DNA from: Scylla paramamosain
Taxonomy: Eukaryota > Arthropoda > Malacostraca > Decapoda > Portunidae
Direction of reading: 5' to 3'
DNA length: 64,000 nt
Assembly: GCF_035594125.1 (NCBI RefSeq)
Contig: NC_087190.1
Location: 5,985,501-6,049,500, forward strand
Positions 21,061 through 30,169 of the stretch are shown here, one piece after another (position 1 is the first letter of the stretch; each line of letters starts with the position of its first letter). The position numbers were made by a program, and so were the translations under genes. The notes beneath the pieces are model-generated. The model was not told the origin of the DNA, ran no database searches, and saw nothing but the letters and a program-made list of their open reading frames with translations.

Positions 21061-21278
21061 CTCGCCAGACACACAAGCCCATCCCCACCACGAGAAGACG
21101 GTTCTCACTATGGGGGCAATAGCGCAGATGGAAATAGAAGCCAACATTCCACCACTTCACATACGTCGTGACGCCTCTCTGCTATTCCATGGGATAAAAA
21201 CCGGTGGGAAGGCTCCCCTCGGTACAACAGCAAGCAGAATTATATGACAGCAGCACCAAATTCAGACAGAAAACGCTT

Positions 21279-21385
21279 CATACAAAGAAGCCACAGAACG
21301 CCTGACTTCAGATCTTTCTAATATTTCTGATTAAGGAAGAGGAAATTCAGTATTATTCAATGCTTCAAAAAATCAATTCCTCCAT
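21279..21385 (+). mobile_element. family A LINE, left part of a split copy
   Basis: It begins at AAGCCACAGAACGCCTGAC and runs through AATTCCTCCATC of the RT region, then stops at an inserted block. The same copy resumes at 26690. The unaligned DNA between is repeat C with the Gypsy element inside it. Confidence 0.85.
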
Positions 21386-21418
21386 CCTCCTGCTATGCCC
21401 TACTTAAGGGGAGGAGGC

Positions 21419-21907
21419 TGTAGCGAAGGTGAGGTGCTACTTGGCCGCCCGGAAGTTGCTCAAGCGAGAAGTGTAGGCTCCCAACCATGACTCTTGGTCA
21501 TAGCAGTGTTTAGTCCTTGAAGGGTAACAATTTCCAGTGTCATAACAGTGTAGTTCTGGCAAAGAAAATTTAGCCTGGGTATTCTCTGTTTATTCAGCAA
21601 AAACATGAACAATATATATAAAAATTACTTAACATAATAAATGATATATACAAAATTATAGAAAAAGAGAGTGTATGTGTGTGTGTGTGTATGTCTGTGT
21701 GAAGAAAGGAGTAATAAGATGTATTGAGAAGATGTGTAACACATGTATTAAAGAGCGTGCACAGAATGTGTACAGTAAGAGATATGTATAAAGTGAGGAA
21801 AGAAGAGATGAAAGACAAAAGTCTGTGCAGTAGAGAGAGGGAAAACGGAAGGGTGATAATATAACAGAAAACGGAGTGCAAGGAGCGGTGACTTGTGTCC
21901 CGCTACA
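21419..21907 (-). repeat. Gypsy-A 3' LTR
   Basis: It runs from TGTAGC to GCTACA. It contains a (TG)n stretch at 21677-21693 that differs in length and pattern from the other LTR. A short AT-rich ATATATAAAAAT lies near 21613. Transcription direction is right to left. Confidence 0.95.
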
Positions 21908-21917
21908 GTATTCCCCC

Positions 21918-22937
21918 CTAGTGACGAGGGAGGAGGAACGTAACCGTCTTCTGGTGCCGAGTGGTGTTGGTGGCGACGTTCTGACCGATGGTGTTGATGA
22001 CGGCCGGGTCACTGTGAAGGAGGTAGGCAGGCTTGACTCGGTCGATGGAGATGGTGTCAGCCTTACCATCCTTGTCCACAGTGACCGTCTTTCTCCTCCT
22101 GCTCAGGACTTTGAAGGGGCCTTGGTAGGGCTGCTGCAGGGGCTTCTTCACAGCGTCAACCCTGGCGAACACGTGCGTGCAAGTGTCCAGATCCTGGCTG
22201 ACAAAAGTCTTGGAGGGAGACGTGCGAGACTGGACAGGCTGCAGACGCTGCATGAAGTCAGAGAAGTTGGCAGCAAAGTCCTGAACGCTGCAAGGAGTAG
22301 AGCGAGGTGCAGGAGTTAGGAGTTCGCCAGGTAACCTGAGCTTGGTACCATAAACGAGCTCGGCGAAGGAGTGGTGTAGGTCTTCCTTTAGTGATGTCCG
22401 TATGCCAAGGAGGACGAGAGGAAGTGCCTGGGACCAGTCTGCACGTGTGGCAGAGGCAGCTAAGGAAGACTTCAGCTGACGGTGGAATCTCTCAACGGTG
22501 CCGTTTGCCTGCGGGTGGTAACTGGTTGTCCTGAAGCGTTGGATACCTAGTAGTGACATCACCTTGTTCCACATACTGGACTCGAACTGGCTGCCACGGT
22601 CAGAAGTGAGGCTGAGAGGGACACCGAACCTGGAGATCCAAGTAGTGATGAAGGCACGTGCGACGGAGTCCGTAGTGATGTCAGCCAAAGGTGCAGCTTC
22701 CGGCCAGCGTGTGAAGCGGTCGACGCAGGTGAGAAGGTACCGGTAACCGTCAGAGTAGGGTAGTGGTCCAACGAGGTCGACATGCACGTGGTCGAACCGT
22801 GAAGAGACTGGAGTGAAGGCGGCCGCAGGAGAGCGTGTGTGTCGCCACACCTTGGAGGCTTGGCACTTGACACATGTGCAGGTCCACAGCCTGATGTCTT
22901 TGTTGATGCCGGACCAGATGAAGCGTGAGGTCATCAT
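21918..22937 (-). CDS. Gypsy-A integrase
   Basis: The frame encodes the end of the HHCC zinc region (CTCVKCQASK) and the DDE core: HVDLVGPLP, then TSDRGSQFES, then NGTVERFHRQLK. The C-terminal GPF module is QPYQGPFKVLSRR. It inserts the cDNA into the host genome. The first ATG is internal: the same frame continues upstream into RNase H across a single stop at 22982-22980. In the native element this would be part of one pol polyprotein, so it is translatable only by readthrough or after reversion. Confidence 0.93.
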   Translation of the reverse strand: MMTSRFIWSGINKDIRLWTCTCVKCQASKVWRHTRSPAAAFTPVSSRFDHVHVDLVGPLPYSDGYRYLLTCVDRFTRWPEAAPLADITTDSVARAFITTWISRFGVPLSLTSDRGSQFESSMWNKVMSLLGIQRFRTTSYHPQANGTVERFHRQLKSSLAASATRADWSQALPLVLLGIRTSLKEDLHHSFAELVYGTKLRLPGELLTPAPRSTPCSVQDFAANFSDFMQRLQPVQSRTSPSKTFVSQDLDTCTHVFARVDAVKKPLQQPYQGPFKVLSRRRKTVTVDKDGKADTISIDRVKPAYLLHSDPAVINTIGQNVATNTTRHQKTVTFLLPRH

Positions 22938-22979
22938 CTGCTGAGATGCTCGGATGCCAGGGTGGGAGAGGTCGTGCAG

Positions 22980-24320
22980 CTAACGAAAAACACGATACCG
23001 GTGGGTCTTCGGCAGGTAGGGCCGACAGGAATCGGTGGAAGTGTCAGCGTAAACGTGCACTGTGGTTCCTGGGAGTTGTATCTTCTTCATCTGTAGTGCG
23101 GGGTTGTCTTGGAGTTGCCGCAGCTCTTCATCGTTGGCCTGGTCAGCAGCGATGGCAGTGTAGTCGATGGGAGAAGATGACACAGCAGAGATGTTGCGCG
23201 AGAGAGCATCAGCTGGGGCGTTGTGTTCACCTTTGACCAAATCCGTGGTGAACTGCGAGATGAAGTCGATGTGACGCAGTTGTCGCGGTGAACAGGAGGT
23301 CTTGATGTGCAGGGACTTCGAAGTGAGTGGCTTGTGGTCGGTGTATACATGGAAGTTGCGACCTTCCACGAAGTACCGGAAACGCTTGATGGCCTTGTAG
23401 ACGGCGAGAAGTTCCCTGTCGTAAGTACTGTACTTGGATTCCGCCTTGTTAAATTTCTTTAAGAAGAAAGAGAGCGGTTTCCAACCTCCGTCAACATACT
23501 GCTGTAGAACTGCTCCGATGCCGATGTCAGAAGCGTCTGTGGCGATAGAGATGATGCCATCTGGGGCAGGGAAGCTGAGAGGTGAGACGGAGCTGAGAGC
23601 TTGTTTTGCTGCTGTGAAAGCTTCCTCAGTGGCTGGAGTCCAGACTAAGGAGATGGACTGTCCTCTCTTGCAAGGCTTGATCATCGTGTAGAGCGGCTGA
23701 AGAAGTAGTGAGTAGCTGGGGATGAAGCGGTTGTAGTAGTTCAGCATCCCCAGGAATTGCTTGAGTTGGCGCTGTGTTGTAGGCTTGGGGAAGTTCTGGA
23801 TGGACTCGCACTTTTCTTGCAGTGGAGTGATGCCTTCCAAGGAGACAGTGTGGCCAAGGAAGGTGATGGAGGGGACCCCAAACACAGACTTGTCGACGTT
23901 GACTTGCACCCCGTAGTCTTGCAAACGGGTGAGTACTTGCTGGAGGTGCTGTTGGTGCGTCTCTGCGTCATGACTGGCGATGAGGAGGTCGTCGATGTAC
24001 GCGAAGCAGAAGGGGAGACCTCGAAGGACTTCGTCAATGAAGCGTTGGAAGGTTTGAGCGGCATTCCTCAAACCAAAGGGCATCTTGACGTACTCGAACA
24101 ATCCGAAGGGTGTGATGAGAGCAGTCTTCGGAATGCCCGCTGGATGGACGGGGATGTGGTGAAAAGCTTTCACAAGGTCGATCCTCGAGAAGTAGGTGCA
24201 TCCGGAGAGCTGAGAAGAGAACTCCTGGATGTTAGGCACTGGGTACCTGTCCTCGACGGTGCGCGAGTTGAGAGCGCGGTAGTCCCCACATAGTCGTAGT
24301 TCGCCATTTTTCTTAGGCAC
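22980..24320 (-). CDS. Gypsy-A reverse transcriptase and RNase H
   Basis: RT motifs are [42 protein letters not shown] and the catalytic YIDDLLIAS, plus the thumb FLGHTVS. RNase H follows, with SIATDASDIGIGAVLQQ, STYDRELLAVYKAIKRF and YTDHKPL. A connection leads to an integrase zinc region and is cut by TAG at 22982-22980. The upstream edge is a one-base shift relative to the protease frame near 24350. Reads copy RNA to DNA and remove template RNA. Confidence 0.94.
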   Translation of the reverse strand: MPKKNGELRLCGDYRALNSRTVEDRYPVPNIQEFSSQLSGCTYFSRIDLVKAFHHIPVHPAGIPKTALITPFGLFEYVKMPFGLRNAAQTFQRFIDEVLRGLPFCFAYIDDLLIASHDAETHQQHLQQVLTRLQDYGVQVNVDKSVFGVPSITFLGHTVSLEGITPLQEKCESIQNFPKPTTQRQLKQFLGMLNYYNRFIPSYSLLLQPLYTMIKPCKRGQSISLVWTPATEEAFTAAKQALSSVSPLSFPAPDGIISIATDASDIGIGAVLQQYVDGGWKPLSFFLKKFNKAESKYSTYDRELLAVYKAIKRFRYFVEGRNFHVYTDHKPLTSKSLHIKTSCSPRQLRHIDFISQFTTDLVKGEHNAPADALSRNISAVSSSPIDYTAIAADQANDEELRQLQDNPALQMKKIQLPGTTVHVYADTSTDSCRPYLPKTHRYRVFR

Positions 24321-24918
24321 GATGTGGAGAGCGGAAGACCAGTTGCTGGAGCCGTATGATGCCTTGCTGAATGAGGGACTTGAACTCTGCCTTGGCTTGT
24401 CTGGCGCGCTCTGGAGCTAGGCGGCGGGCCTTGGCGTGGGTAGGAGGTCCCTTGGTCTCGATGTGGTGCGAGACGTGGTGTGTGACCGGCTTGCTGGCTG
24501 AGTACGGCTGCGTCAGCGCAGGGAAGGACTTCAGCAGGGAGGAGAACTGGTGGTCTGCCTTGACGAGGGAGATCTGTGTGCTATCACCATGAGTGACCTG
24601 TCCCTTTGTTGTGACTGAGGTGAGAGGATCAAGCAGCTTCCGACCCTTGATGTCCACTAGGAGACCGAAGTGTCGGAGGAAGTCAGCACCTAGAATTGGT
24701 TGCGTGACAGCTGCTACGTAGAACGTCCACTCGAAGGTACGGCGGAGGTTCAGGTGAAGTTGCAAGGTGCGTCGCGTGTACACAGGAATCTCCGTACCAT
24801 TGGCGGCGTGAAGGTGAAGGAGGGGAGGCAACGTCCGGTGTACACCAGAGGCAGGGAGAATACTGACGTCTGCACCAGAGTCGATGAGGAACTTGGTCCG
24901 GGAGAGAGGGTCATACAA
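24313..24918 (-). CDS. Gypsy-A aspartic protease and RT N-terminal linker
   Basis: The active-site motif FLIDSGADVSILPAS is at residues 9-23, with the second conserved block PILGADFLRHFGLLVD near 74-89. The linker HHIETKGPPTHAKARRL and FKSLIQQGIIR lead directly into RT. Near 24350 a one-base change shifts the frame, so the ORF ends instead of continuing into SSNWSSALHIVPKKNG. The protease itself looks intact. Confidence 0.92.
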   Translation of the reverse strand: MYDPLSRTKFLIDSGADVSILPASGVHRTLPPLLHLHAANGTEIPVYTRRTLQLHLNLRRTFEWTFYVAAVTQPILGADFLRHFGLLVDIKGRKLLDPLTSVTTKGQVTHGDSTQISLVKADHQFSSLLKSFPALTQPYSASKPVTHHVSHHIETKGPPTHAKARRLAPERARQAKAEFKSLIQQGIIRLQQLVFRSPHRA

Positions 24919-24959
24919 CTTCAGTAGCGCAAACGAGGTGTCGCGAACACTATGTGCCG

Positions 24960-25376
24960 CTAGTGCTCGCTGTTGGGGTTTAAAGACTTGGCGAAGGTAC
25001 AGGGAGCCTTACAATTTCTTGCGTCTTTCCCGAACTGTTCATGGTAGTAGCAGAAACTAGAAGTCTCCGACGTCTTACTCTTTGAACGCTGGCGGCGCCG
25101 GAAGTGGTGTCTGGAGGAAGAACGCGAACATGAGCATGAGCGTTCTCTGAGCTCTCTCCGAAGATCTCTCACTTCAAGTCTAAGCTGGGAGACGAGCTCA
25201 ACAAGTTGCTTGGTACTGTCTTCTGCTGAGATGGAGGCTACGGAGTCGACGTCATCAGGCATTGTGCTGAGTGGACCACCACATGACTGTGTAAAGTACA
25301 CTACAGGCGCCGGAAAGTCCGGGAGCCACAGCGGTGAGGAGTGAAGGCGTGAGGCGCCGGTGTGACCGGGTGCCAC
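24960..25376 (-). CDS. Gypsy-A gag C-terminal remnant
   Basis: Methionine 39 starts PDDVDSVASISAEDST. A coiled-coil-like stretch (LVELVSQLRLEVRDLRREL), a basic serine/arginine region (RHHFRRRQRSKSK) and a CYYHEQFGKDARNCKAPC zinc-finger-like motif follow. This is the end of a Mag-like Gypsy gag. The capsid part usually found before it was not recognised, so gag seems to have lost about 150-200 residues, and the element may depend on other copies. Confidence 0.7.
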   Translation of the reverse strand: MAPGHTGASRLHSSPLWLPDFPAPVVYFTQSCGGPLSTMPDDVDSVASISAEDSTKQLVELVSQLRLEVRDLRRELRERSCSCSRSSSRHHFRRRQRSKSKTSETSSFCYYHEQFGKDARNCKAPCTFAKSLNPNSEH

Positions 25377-25404
25377 AGCGGTGAGAGATGCCGAATTGGG
25401 GCAA

Positions 25405-25500
25405 TGTCATTTCACTCACCACTGAACGAACTGTACGTTATCCTTGGCACTGCACTCACCACTGAACGAACTGTACGTTATCCTTGGCACCGCACTGTAA
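25405..25500. repeat. tandem duplication of ~45 bp in the Gypsy-A leader
   Basis: CACTGAACGAACTGTACGTT followed by ATCCTTGGCAC occurs twice in direct succession (about 25409 and 25454). Confidence 0.85.
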
Positions 25501-25520
25501 GTAATCCACGGATGACAGTG

Positions 25521-26003
25521 TTAATCCTGGGCGATGGACCGTAGGTAATCCCCAATGAAGAGCTGTAGATGGAGGCGGGACGAGGCCAGTGGGAGGGCTC
25601 CAGGTAACAGCAGGAAACTGGAGGGGCCGGCAGAAGTTACGTGGAGGAGCGTCCGCGACTGGGAGAGACTGCTGGCCAGTGGCGAGGGCCAGCTGGAGAG
25701 TGCCGCGGGGGGGAGGCGCCGTGAGGGCGGCCGGGCGGCGGGGGGCGGCGTACGGGCGGCTGGGGGCGGCATACGGGCGGCTGGGGGCGGCGCACGGGCG
25801 GCTGGGGGCGGCGGCCGGCGGGGTGGCGGCCGGGCAGCGTCGAGGCAGGGGCCGGGGTCTGCTGCTGGAGGCGGCGACACCGGCGAAGGGGCAGCTGCCG
25901 GAAGATTCGCCCGTAGCCGACCGCGTCGCCTTGGCCGGGTGGTTGGAGGATAGCAGCAGGGTGGACTTGGCTGCTCACTCCGGAAAAACAACGGGGTCAC
26001 CAA
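25521..26003 (-). other. proline/alanine-rich open frame with 21-bp minisatellite in Gypsy-A leader
   Basis: The 160-codon minus frame begins just after the primer-binding site. Its middle is a 21-bp tandem repeat (25735-25825) coding PPPAARA/M/T repeats. The region is far more GC-rich than everything else in the window. It occupies the place of the missing gag N-terminus. Whether it is translated is unknown; the opposite strand is also open here because of the composition. Confidence 0.5.
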
Positions 26004-26004
26004 T

Positions 26005-26495
26005 TGTAGCGAAGGTGAGGTGCTACTTGGCCGCCCGGAAGTTGCTCAAGCGAGAAGTGTAGGCTCCCAACCATGACTCTTGGTCATAGCAGTGTTTAGT
26101 CCTTGAAGGGTAACAATTTCCAGTGTCATAACAGTGTAGTTCTGGCAAAGGAAATTTAGCCTGGGTATTCTCTGTTTATTCAGCAAAAACATGAACAATA
26201 TATATAAAAATTACTTAACATAATAAATGATATATACAAAATTATAGAAAAAGAGAGTGTACTCGTATGTGTGTGTGTATGTCTGTGTGAAGAAAGGAGT
26301 AATAAGATGTATTGAGAAGATGTGTAACACATGTGTTAAAGAGCGTGCACATAATGTGTACAGTAAGAGATATGTATAAAGTGAGGAAAGAAGAGATGAA
26401 AGACAAAAGTCTGTGCAGTAGAGAGAGTGAAAACGGAAGGGTGATAATATAACAGAAAACGGAGTGCAAGGAGCGGTGACTTGTGTCCCGCTACA
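26005..26495 (-). repeat. Gypsy-A 5' LTR
   Basis: It matches the partner LTR apart from about half a dozen substitutions (for example ATGTGTTAAAG for ATGTATTAAAG) and the TG-repeat region. As the 5' LTR for minus-strand transcription it should carry the promoter. Confidence 0.95.
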
Positions 26496-26689
26496 AGGCT
26501 ACCTATGCTAGCAAGGGCGCCAATGAGATTCCAGACTAAATGGTTCCTGGGGGTCAGGTATGGGTCAACGATGCTGCTCACCCGAGGGGCCACCTTTTGA
26601 GGTCGTCCTGTGTTGGATGGTTTGGTGTTTAGTCTGGGATGCGTTTGTCCGTCGTGCACAAATTTTCGAATCATGAGGGGCCATTTTTA

Positions 26690-27395
26690 AATAACCTTCC
26701 AGACAACTATCCCCTCTTCTTCATCGACACTCAACTGTTCCTTTCTTCTATACTGAACATCTTCGGTCTGTTCTTTACTTATAATCTAAACTGGAAACTT
26801 CACATCTCATTTCTAGTTAAAACAGCTTGTAAGAAGTTAGGTGTTCTGAGTCGTCTCCGCCACTTTTTCTCACTACCTCCAGCTGCTAACTACGTACAGG
26901 GGCTTTATCTGTCCATGTATGTTGTATGCTTCACATGTAAGGGCGGGTGGAGGTTCCACTTATATCGTTCTTTTAGACAGGATGAAATCAAAAGCTTTTC
27001 GTCTTTTCAACTCCTCTTCTCTAACTGTCTTCAGTCTTTCTCATAACCGCAATGTTGCATCTCTTGCTATTTTCTACCTCTATTTTCATGCTAACTGCTC
27101 TACTGATTTTACTGACTGCAAATCTCTGTTCCTCCTCTTCTTTCTCTCACTCCTATTGTATCCACCTCTCTAATGCAGGAGTTAACCAGTATTCTCAGTC
27201 ATTCATCTCTTTCTCTGGTAAACTCTGTAACTCTCTGCCTGCTTCTGTATATCCACCTTCCTATGACTTGAACTCGTTCAAAAGGGAAGTCTCAAGACAC
27301 TTATCCTGTATTTATGACAAACACTTTCGACAGTGTTTGGGGATTGGCACCTAAGTGGGCATTTTTTTTTTTTTTGCAATTTTTTTTACCCTTGG
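26690..27395 (+). mobile_element. family A LINE, right part of the split copy with 3' end
   Basis: It resumes at AACCTTCCAGACAACTATCC, exactly where 21385 left off. It continues through the C-terminal coding in broken frames ([29 protein letters not shown]) and finishes in the 3' UTR (GGGCATTTTTT, ACCCTTGGACTAGG). Confidence 0.88.
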
Positions 27396-28339
27396 ACTAG
27401 GTATAATAAAAACTTGGTATAGGTATATACCCTCTCCTAGGTATATATATAAAAAAAAAGTACAGACATACGTCTCCATGTAATAGCCTATTATGGTTCA
27501 ATAAAACCAAGAGATCCAGTCAACCATGCAAGAGATGACAGGTCTCGATACAATAACCTATCATCGTATACAATAAAACACAGTCTGTCTTTGTGTTGGT
27601 GGGTGTGTCCACTTTTTGCCAAAAAAAAAAAAAAAAAAAAGCAAAAAAAAAAAAAAAAAAATTCGATAATGATGAAATTTGGTGAGGGGTCTCCCTTGAT
27701 CCGGGGAGTAACATAGGCTACGTCTTAACTACTTCCACTTCGAAACCGTGCCAAATCTGTCTATAACAAATCTATTAATTTTAGATGGTGCCACCAAAAA
27801 TTTATTGTTAGCTTGGATTTTTTATCTTATATAATAATACATACTGTCCGTCTGTCAATGTGATGGTGTGTCCGCTTTTCACAAAAAAAAAAAAAAAAAA
27901 ACTTTGAACTGATTGTGATGAAATTTGGTACGGCGGGAGGTCTCCCTTGATCCGGGGAGTGACATAGGCTATTATCACCTCCAGTTTTCCTCGATGTCTG
28001 CCCACTCACTGCAACACCAAGGAAAGTAAATAGCTGTTCACACACTATCACACACAGCTAACGTGGGGGACTAGTTTCATCCAACACACAACACAGACAC
28101 ACGGGCACACATACACATACATACAATTCCACTCTCCTTCTCTGGATAATTAAATGCAATATCATCAAGATTGAACGTATTTTACAGACTAATGTATTAC
28201 ACCAAAACAAGAAAACATTTGAAACCCAATCATGTCAACACATACCATTTAACACACCACCACCAATACACGTGCAGCAAACACTGTCACCACTCCAGCA
28301 ATCAGTACAGCACGACCCGTGACACCACCGTTCAGCCAG
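27396..28339. repeat. non-coding DNA with two copies of a ~165-bp repeat
   Basis: Copies at about 27570-27735 and 27832-27998 share a GTCTGTCNNTGTG start, GTGTCC.CTTTT, an A-run of 18-20, TGATGAAATTTGGT, and GGTCTCCCTTGATCCGGGGA followed by GTRACATAGGCTA. Between them, CAAATCTATTAATTTTAGAT is AT-rich filler. From 28050 to 28340 there are ACACAC/CATACA-rich sequences with no coding signal. Confidence 0.75.
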
Positions 28340-28691
28340 ACCTAATAACACACACACCCTTCACTCAAAATTTCAAAATTATCATGGCGACTCCTACACC
28401 AGCCTCGAAGTCCCCATCTGGGGAGGGGACCACAAATGTCCCCTAGTCGGACTACCCTTCTGACTACGACCCTAAGTGTCTTGACACCCCCCTCAGCGTT
28501 CTCTTCATTAACTTCTGCAACATTCGCGGTCTAAGATCTAATTTTCGACCTGTAGAACACCACCTCTCCTCTTCAAAACCTCATCTTTTCCTCACTGAAA
28601 CTCAGGTGTCTGAGGCAACTGACAGTAGCTCCTTTTCTGTTCGATCCTGCTTTCTCTATCCTCATTTTCAATCCAAAGCTGGATGTTGCAT

Positions 28692-28731
28692 TTTACTTCA
28701 ACAAGTCATTTAACTGACGTCACAAAGGTAG
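28692..28731 (+). repeat. DIRS-A left inverted terminus
   Basis: TTTACTTCAACAAGTCATTT followed by AACTGACGTCACAAAGGTAG is, reversed, nearly the same as 32205-32245. The same terminal sequence, diverged, ends DIRS-B near 39760. Confidence 0.85.
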
Positions 28732-29199
28732 TCGACGAGATGCATGCGGCGCCAGTTTTCCGTCAGTGTGCTGCCATCTCTCGTTCAGTCTACTCGACTC
28801 CATCGCAGTCTGGGATCTGCAGCTGTTCCTTCACGGAGTTTTCCTTTGTTACCGGCTTCTCCAAGGAGTTGCCCTGGTAAGCTTGCCTGCCCTACAGTTC
28901 GCCTTGAGGCATGGCATTAATTTGTTACGATCCGAGGATCGTACGTGACCTTGCGTCCTAATTGTGGTTCTCGCCTCCAGACACCGTGTTGTTCCGTCAT
29001 GGCGGACCGGGACCTTAGTCAGGAGACACCGAGGCGTTTCTCTTCATCCTCCACATCGGACAAAAAAAAAAAAACATCATAGACATGAGGACGATCTTCC
29101 TCGTGGGGAAACGAAAAAGCGGAAGGAGGACGTTAGCCTTGTTCAACAACAGGGTGACGATGGTGCGCCGCCGCCAGCTGTTGCGGGGCCTAGCAACAG

Positions 29200-30065
29200 T
29201 GTAAACAGTTCCACGGGTGAAGGATAAGACCGTTTGAGCTGCTTGTTGACTAGTTTAATAGATAAACTAGAGAAAAGGACAGTCTGCTGAGTGCGGAGTT
29301 AGTGGCTTTCATGACCTTTCATCATCTGGAGGCGAGGATGGCGAGATTCCAGAGTGTTTACCAGACCCCTTGGATGATCTGGACACCTTCCGTCCTGCAC
29401 ACACGGGTGGTGCAGAGGACGACAGCGCAGTTTCTTCAGGCCTTAAATGAGTTTTCTGACTTTTTTCACGGGGAGGAGAAGAAAGGCGAGCCGTTGTCAC
29501 CCCCGCCTTGCCTCTATTCTCAGTGCCAGCTTGAGACGCTGCCCTTCTACTGAAGGCGTGAAAACGGCATGCAGCGGGATAAAGATTCCCAGCAATGTGC
29601 CTAATATGACTTCCTGTGGTGGTAAACTTCTAGACACAAGGCTCTGCCATACCAACGGCGTGCTAGTCAAGGCTTAGGATTCCCATTGCACGGTGTATTA
29701 GCGATATTGGACAGAAGACAAGGAAACCCATCACCTCGTATTTGAACGATTTGAATGACAGTCTTCGACTTTTGACTTCTGCAGTGAATTATTTGAACCA
29801 ATATCGGAAAGAAGTTGCACGTATTCATATCAGTGACTCTGCTTTGGCAGAGTTGTGCAAATGGGAATGCGAGGTGGGGCAGGAAGACCTGTTCCCCTTT
29901 GATGTAGTAAAAAAGTGTCATGATATTCTTAAGGCCAGGAGAATGGGCAAACCTGCTTTCCGACCCTACAGGTACGGCAGGACCAGGAAGTTTGCTCCCA
30001 GGCAGGGCACAAGGAAGCACCACTACCAATCCAGGCAAAGGAACTCAGAGGCCTTTTTTTAGGCT
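29200..30065 (+). pseudogene. DIRS-A gag-like region
   Basis: Broken frames read LNDSLRLLTSAVNYLNQYRKEV, SDSALAELCKWECEVGQEDL and FDVVKKCHDILK, then a basic, arginine-rich C-terminus (RPYRYGRTRKFAPRQ). The same sequence type is found in DIRS-B (SALAELCNWDCEVG, LDGLNSSLRL), which supports a real shared ORF. The role is presumed structural, and the family assignment comes from linkage to the DIRS RT. Confidence 0.72.
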
Positions 30066-30169
30066 ACAGGGCGTCCCAGGGGATGGGGACCCAGGGCTAC
30101 AGAGCTCCCCAGTAACTCCTCATCCGGTAGGTAACAAAGTGTTGTCTCTCCTCAACACTGCAGCTCATC

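Larger units (their letters stand above)
21419..26495 (-). mobile_element. Gypsy-A: near-intact Ty3/Gypsy LTR retrotransposon
   Basis: Two LTRs (489 and 491 bp, nearly identical) flank a 4.1-kb interior coding, on the minus strand, gag remnant, protease, RT-RNase H and integrase in standard Gypsy order. The target duplication AGGC is at 21415-21418 and 26496-26499. The LTR ends are TGTAGCG/CGCTACA. A primer-binding-site candidate TGGTGACCCCG follows the 5' LTR near 26002. A polypurine tract AGGGGGGAA precedes the 3' LTR near 21912. Only one frameshift and one stop were found in pol. High LTR similarity suggests recent insertion. Confidence 0.96.
21386..26689 (-). mobile_element. repeat C fragment hosting the Gypsy-A insertion
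   Basis: Bases 21386-21418 and 26496-26689 together form a second copy of repeat C, opposite in orientation to its family A host. Gypsy-A sits inside it. With the LTR element and one AGGC removed, the two parts join into a sequence matching 20817-21060 reversed. Confidence 0.75.

Noticed and set aside
20770..21171. A 133-codon plus ORF over repeat C as a host gene
   Set aside because: It overlaps a repeat present in a second, inverted copy and lies antisense to family B ORF1. Partial frame conservation between copies is not enough to call a gene.
21876..24293. Plus-strand ORFs 21876-22319, 22925-23236 and 23757-24293
   Set aside because: Antisense shadows of Gypsy-A integrase and RT with no recognisable domain.
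25555..26062. Long plus-strand open frames of glycine/arginine-rich sequence
   Set aside because: They are the reverse of the GC-rich minisatellite in the Gypsy-A leader. The element is transcribed on the minus strand, so these are composition effects.
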